From assembly GCA_944323245.1 (NCBI GenBank), contig CALURT010000004.1, forward strand, positions 1 through 64,000: a stretch of 64,000 bases of DNA, in the 5' to 3' direction. Under the pieces are notes generated by a model that did not search any database, was not told the origin of the DNA, and worked only from the letters and a program-made list of their open reading frames with translations. A program made the translations under genes and the position numbers. Each line of letters starts with the position of its first letter. Position 1 is the first letter of the stretch. Shown one piece after another: positions 63,237-64,000 of the stretch. This DNA is from an uncultured Bacteroidales bacterium. Lineage in GTDB: Bacteria; Bacteroidota; Bacteroidia; Bacteroidales; UBA932.

Positions 63237-64000
63237 TGTTTCTTGAGGAAATATATGGTTTCATACGGGACAATTCCGTTTCCTGCCGGATAATATCCTG
63301 CGAGGGTCTCGGCTTTGTAGAGGCGGAGTTTCCGTTGTCGGGGCAGACGCGTCATGTCTTCATCCTGCCGGTGCGGATTGATGCAGTCTCGCCTGAAGAA
63401 GCTTCCCTGGATGCCCGGAAACGGATAGCCGCCGTGCAACATCTGAAGCAGCATCTGAAGGACCATTTGAAGGAATCGCCCAGTCCGGAAACCGGCATTC
63501 CCGAAGTCATCACGTTGGCGGAAGACAGATGGAGACGCAGCCGTGAAATGTACGGGAAACGGCTTCTGTCCCATCTCGGAATATGCAACGGAATTTTTGC
63601 AAGGAATTGCGAAGCAAGGAAAATAGACAGGATGACGGCGGATGCCTTCATGAACGCCAATCATGCCTACGGGGCGGCAACATGCAGGCATTGTTACGGA
63701 CTTTTTGAAAAAAAGTCGGGGACAATGGTTGCCGCCGCCGCATTTTCGAACGCCCGCAGATGGCGCAAGAAGATAGCCGGGGAAGATGCAGGATGGGCTG
63801 AAATCCGCTCTTTCGAATGGGTAAGATATGCAAGCCTCGCCGAGACGAGGGTTGCCGGAGGCATGGGCAAAGTCCTGAACCGTTTTGTCAAGGACCTTTC
63901 TCCGGATGATGTGATGAGTTACGCCGATACCGAATGGTCAGGCGGTGCAGTTTATGAAAAGTTGGGATTCGAGGCGGAAGGACTCAGACAGCCGGTCATG
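63236..64000 (+). CDS. Conserved protein with GNAT/Mom-like C-terminal region, cut by window end
   Basis: The frame is open for 255 codons to the window edge, so the C-terminus is missing. ATG 63236 overlaps the upstream stop as TGATG. Residues ~140-250 contain YGAATCRHCYGLFEK, MVAAAAFSNARRWRK, RSFEWVRYASLAETRVAGGMGKVL and YADTEWSGGAVYEKLGFE, a pattern like acetyltransferase-like domains in phage Mom and homing-type proteins. The N-terminal ~100 residues may be a nuclease-like fold. I do not assign a function. Confidence 0.6.
   Translation, partial: MFLEEIYGFIRDNSVSCRIISCEGLGFVEAEFPLSGQTRHVFILPVRIDAVSPEEASLDARKRIAAVQHLKQHLKDHLKESPSPETGIPEVITLAEDRWRRSREMYGKRLLSHLGICNGIFARNCEARKIDRMTADAFMNANHAYGAATCRHCYGLFEKKSGTMVAAAAFSNARRWRKKIAGEDAGWAEIRSFEWVRYASLAETRVAGGMGKVLNRFVKDLSPDDVMSYADTEWSGGAVYEKLGFEAEGLRQPVM

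Noticed and set aside
1-64000. CRISPR arrays
   Set aside because: The only regularly spaced repeats are the 118-bp promoter units and the 21-bp operator repeats; no repeat-spacer pattern and no cas genes.

Overview
The window looks like a chromosomal segment of a Bacteroidales gut-type bacterium. The evidence is many exact matches to the Bacteroidetes sigma -7 box (TAnnTTTG) just upstream of genes, a SusC/SusD starch-type locus with BACON and SusE/F modules, C11, M6 and M49 peptidases, FISUMP- and PCMD-type secreted proteins, a small Hc1-like histone, and near absence of strong Shine-Dalgarno sites. I cannot fix the genus from sequence alone.

Layout. 1-5743 is accessory DNA beside a tRNA-Asp: a degraded IS256-type element with a Zn-ribbon transposase, the C-terminal stub of an RteC-like conjugative-transposon regulator, an AlbA_2/ATPase-like protein, a FISUMP-type lipoprotein, a REP-like palindrome and a two-domain aspartyl protease. 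5775-24502 is mostly core: DUF362 lipoprotein, guaA, typA, DUF177-rpmF, tRNA-Arg, ridA, Wzi-like protein, a large membrane-anchored protein, an acyl-CoA ligase, dCMP deaminase, an S41 protease, an M49-like metallopeptidase, tpiA, and an M6 protease with a small lipoprotein. 24567-29558 holds a PCMD protein, a histone-like gene and a compact PqqD / ABC exporter / HPr-kinase-like / S26-peptidase cluster. This resembles the accessory proteins of lasso-type RiPP systems, but no precursor or cyclase is visible; it is the best candidate here for an undescribed system. 29549-39430 returns to housekeeping genes (pth, L25, C11 peptidase, DPP III-like peptidase, xerD, tdk, rsmI, HhH protein, aldehyde dehydrogenase). 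It also carries two unusual repeat families: a 118-bp tandem array with one complete promoter per unit in front of tdk, and a multi-hairpin element present twice.

39629-52055 is a starch/alpha-glucan utilization operon: SusC, SusD, a very long SusE/F-like protein, a BACON-GH13 lipoprotein, a 44-aa peptide, and a fimbrillin-like/CBM chimera. Three CCGTTC repeats spaced exactly 21 bp, resembling a LytTR operator, lie upstream. 52197-54059 is an AT-rich restriction-modification pair: a beta-order methyltransferase carrying a degenerate SNase-like domain, and an MjaI-type nuclease. 54079-64000 is core: trpS, recA, type II pantothenate kinase, rlmN, patatin with outer-membrane barrel, recX, a DUF4954 protein and a C-truncated conserved protein cut by the window edge.

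No CRISPR array, rRNA, prophage or replication origin was seen. Start codons were moved where a -7 box or family N-terminus made the longest frame unlikely; each case is explained in its entry.
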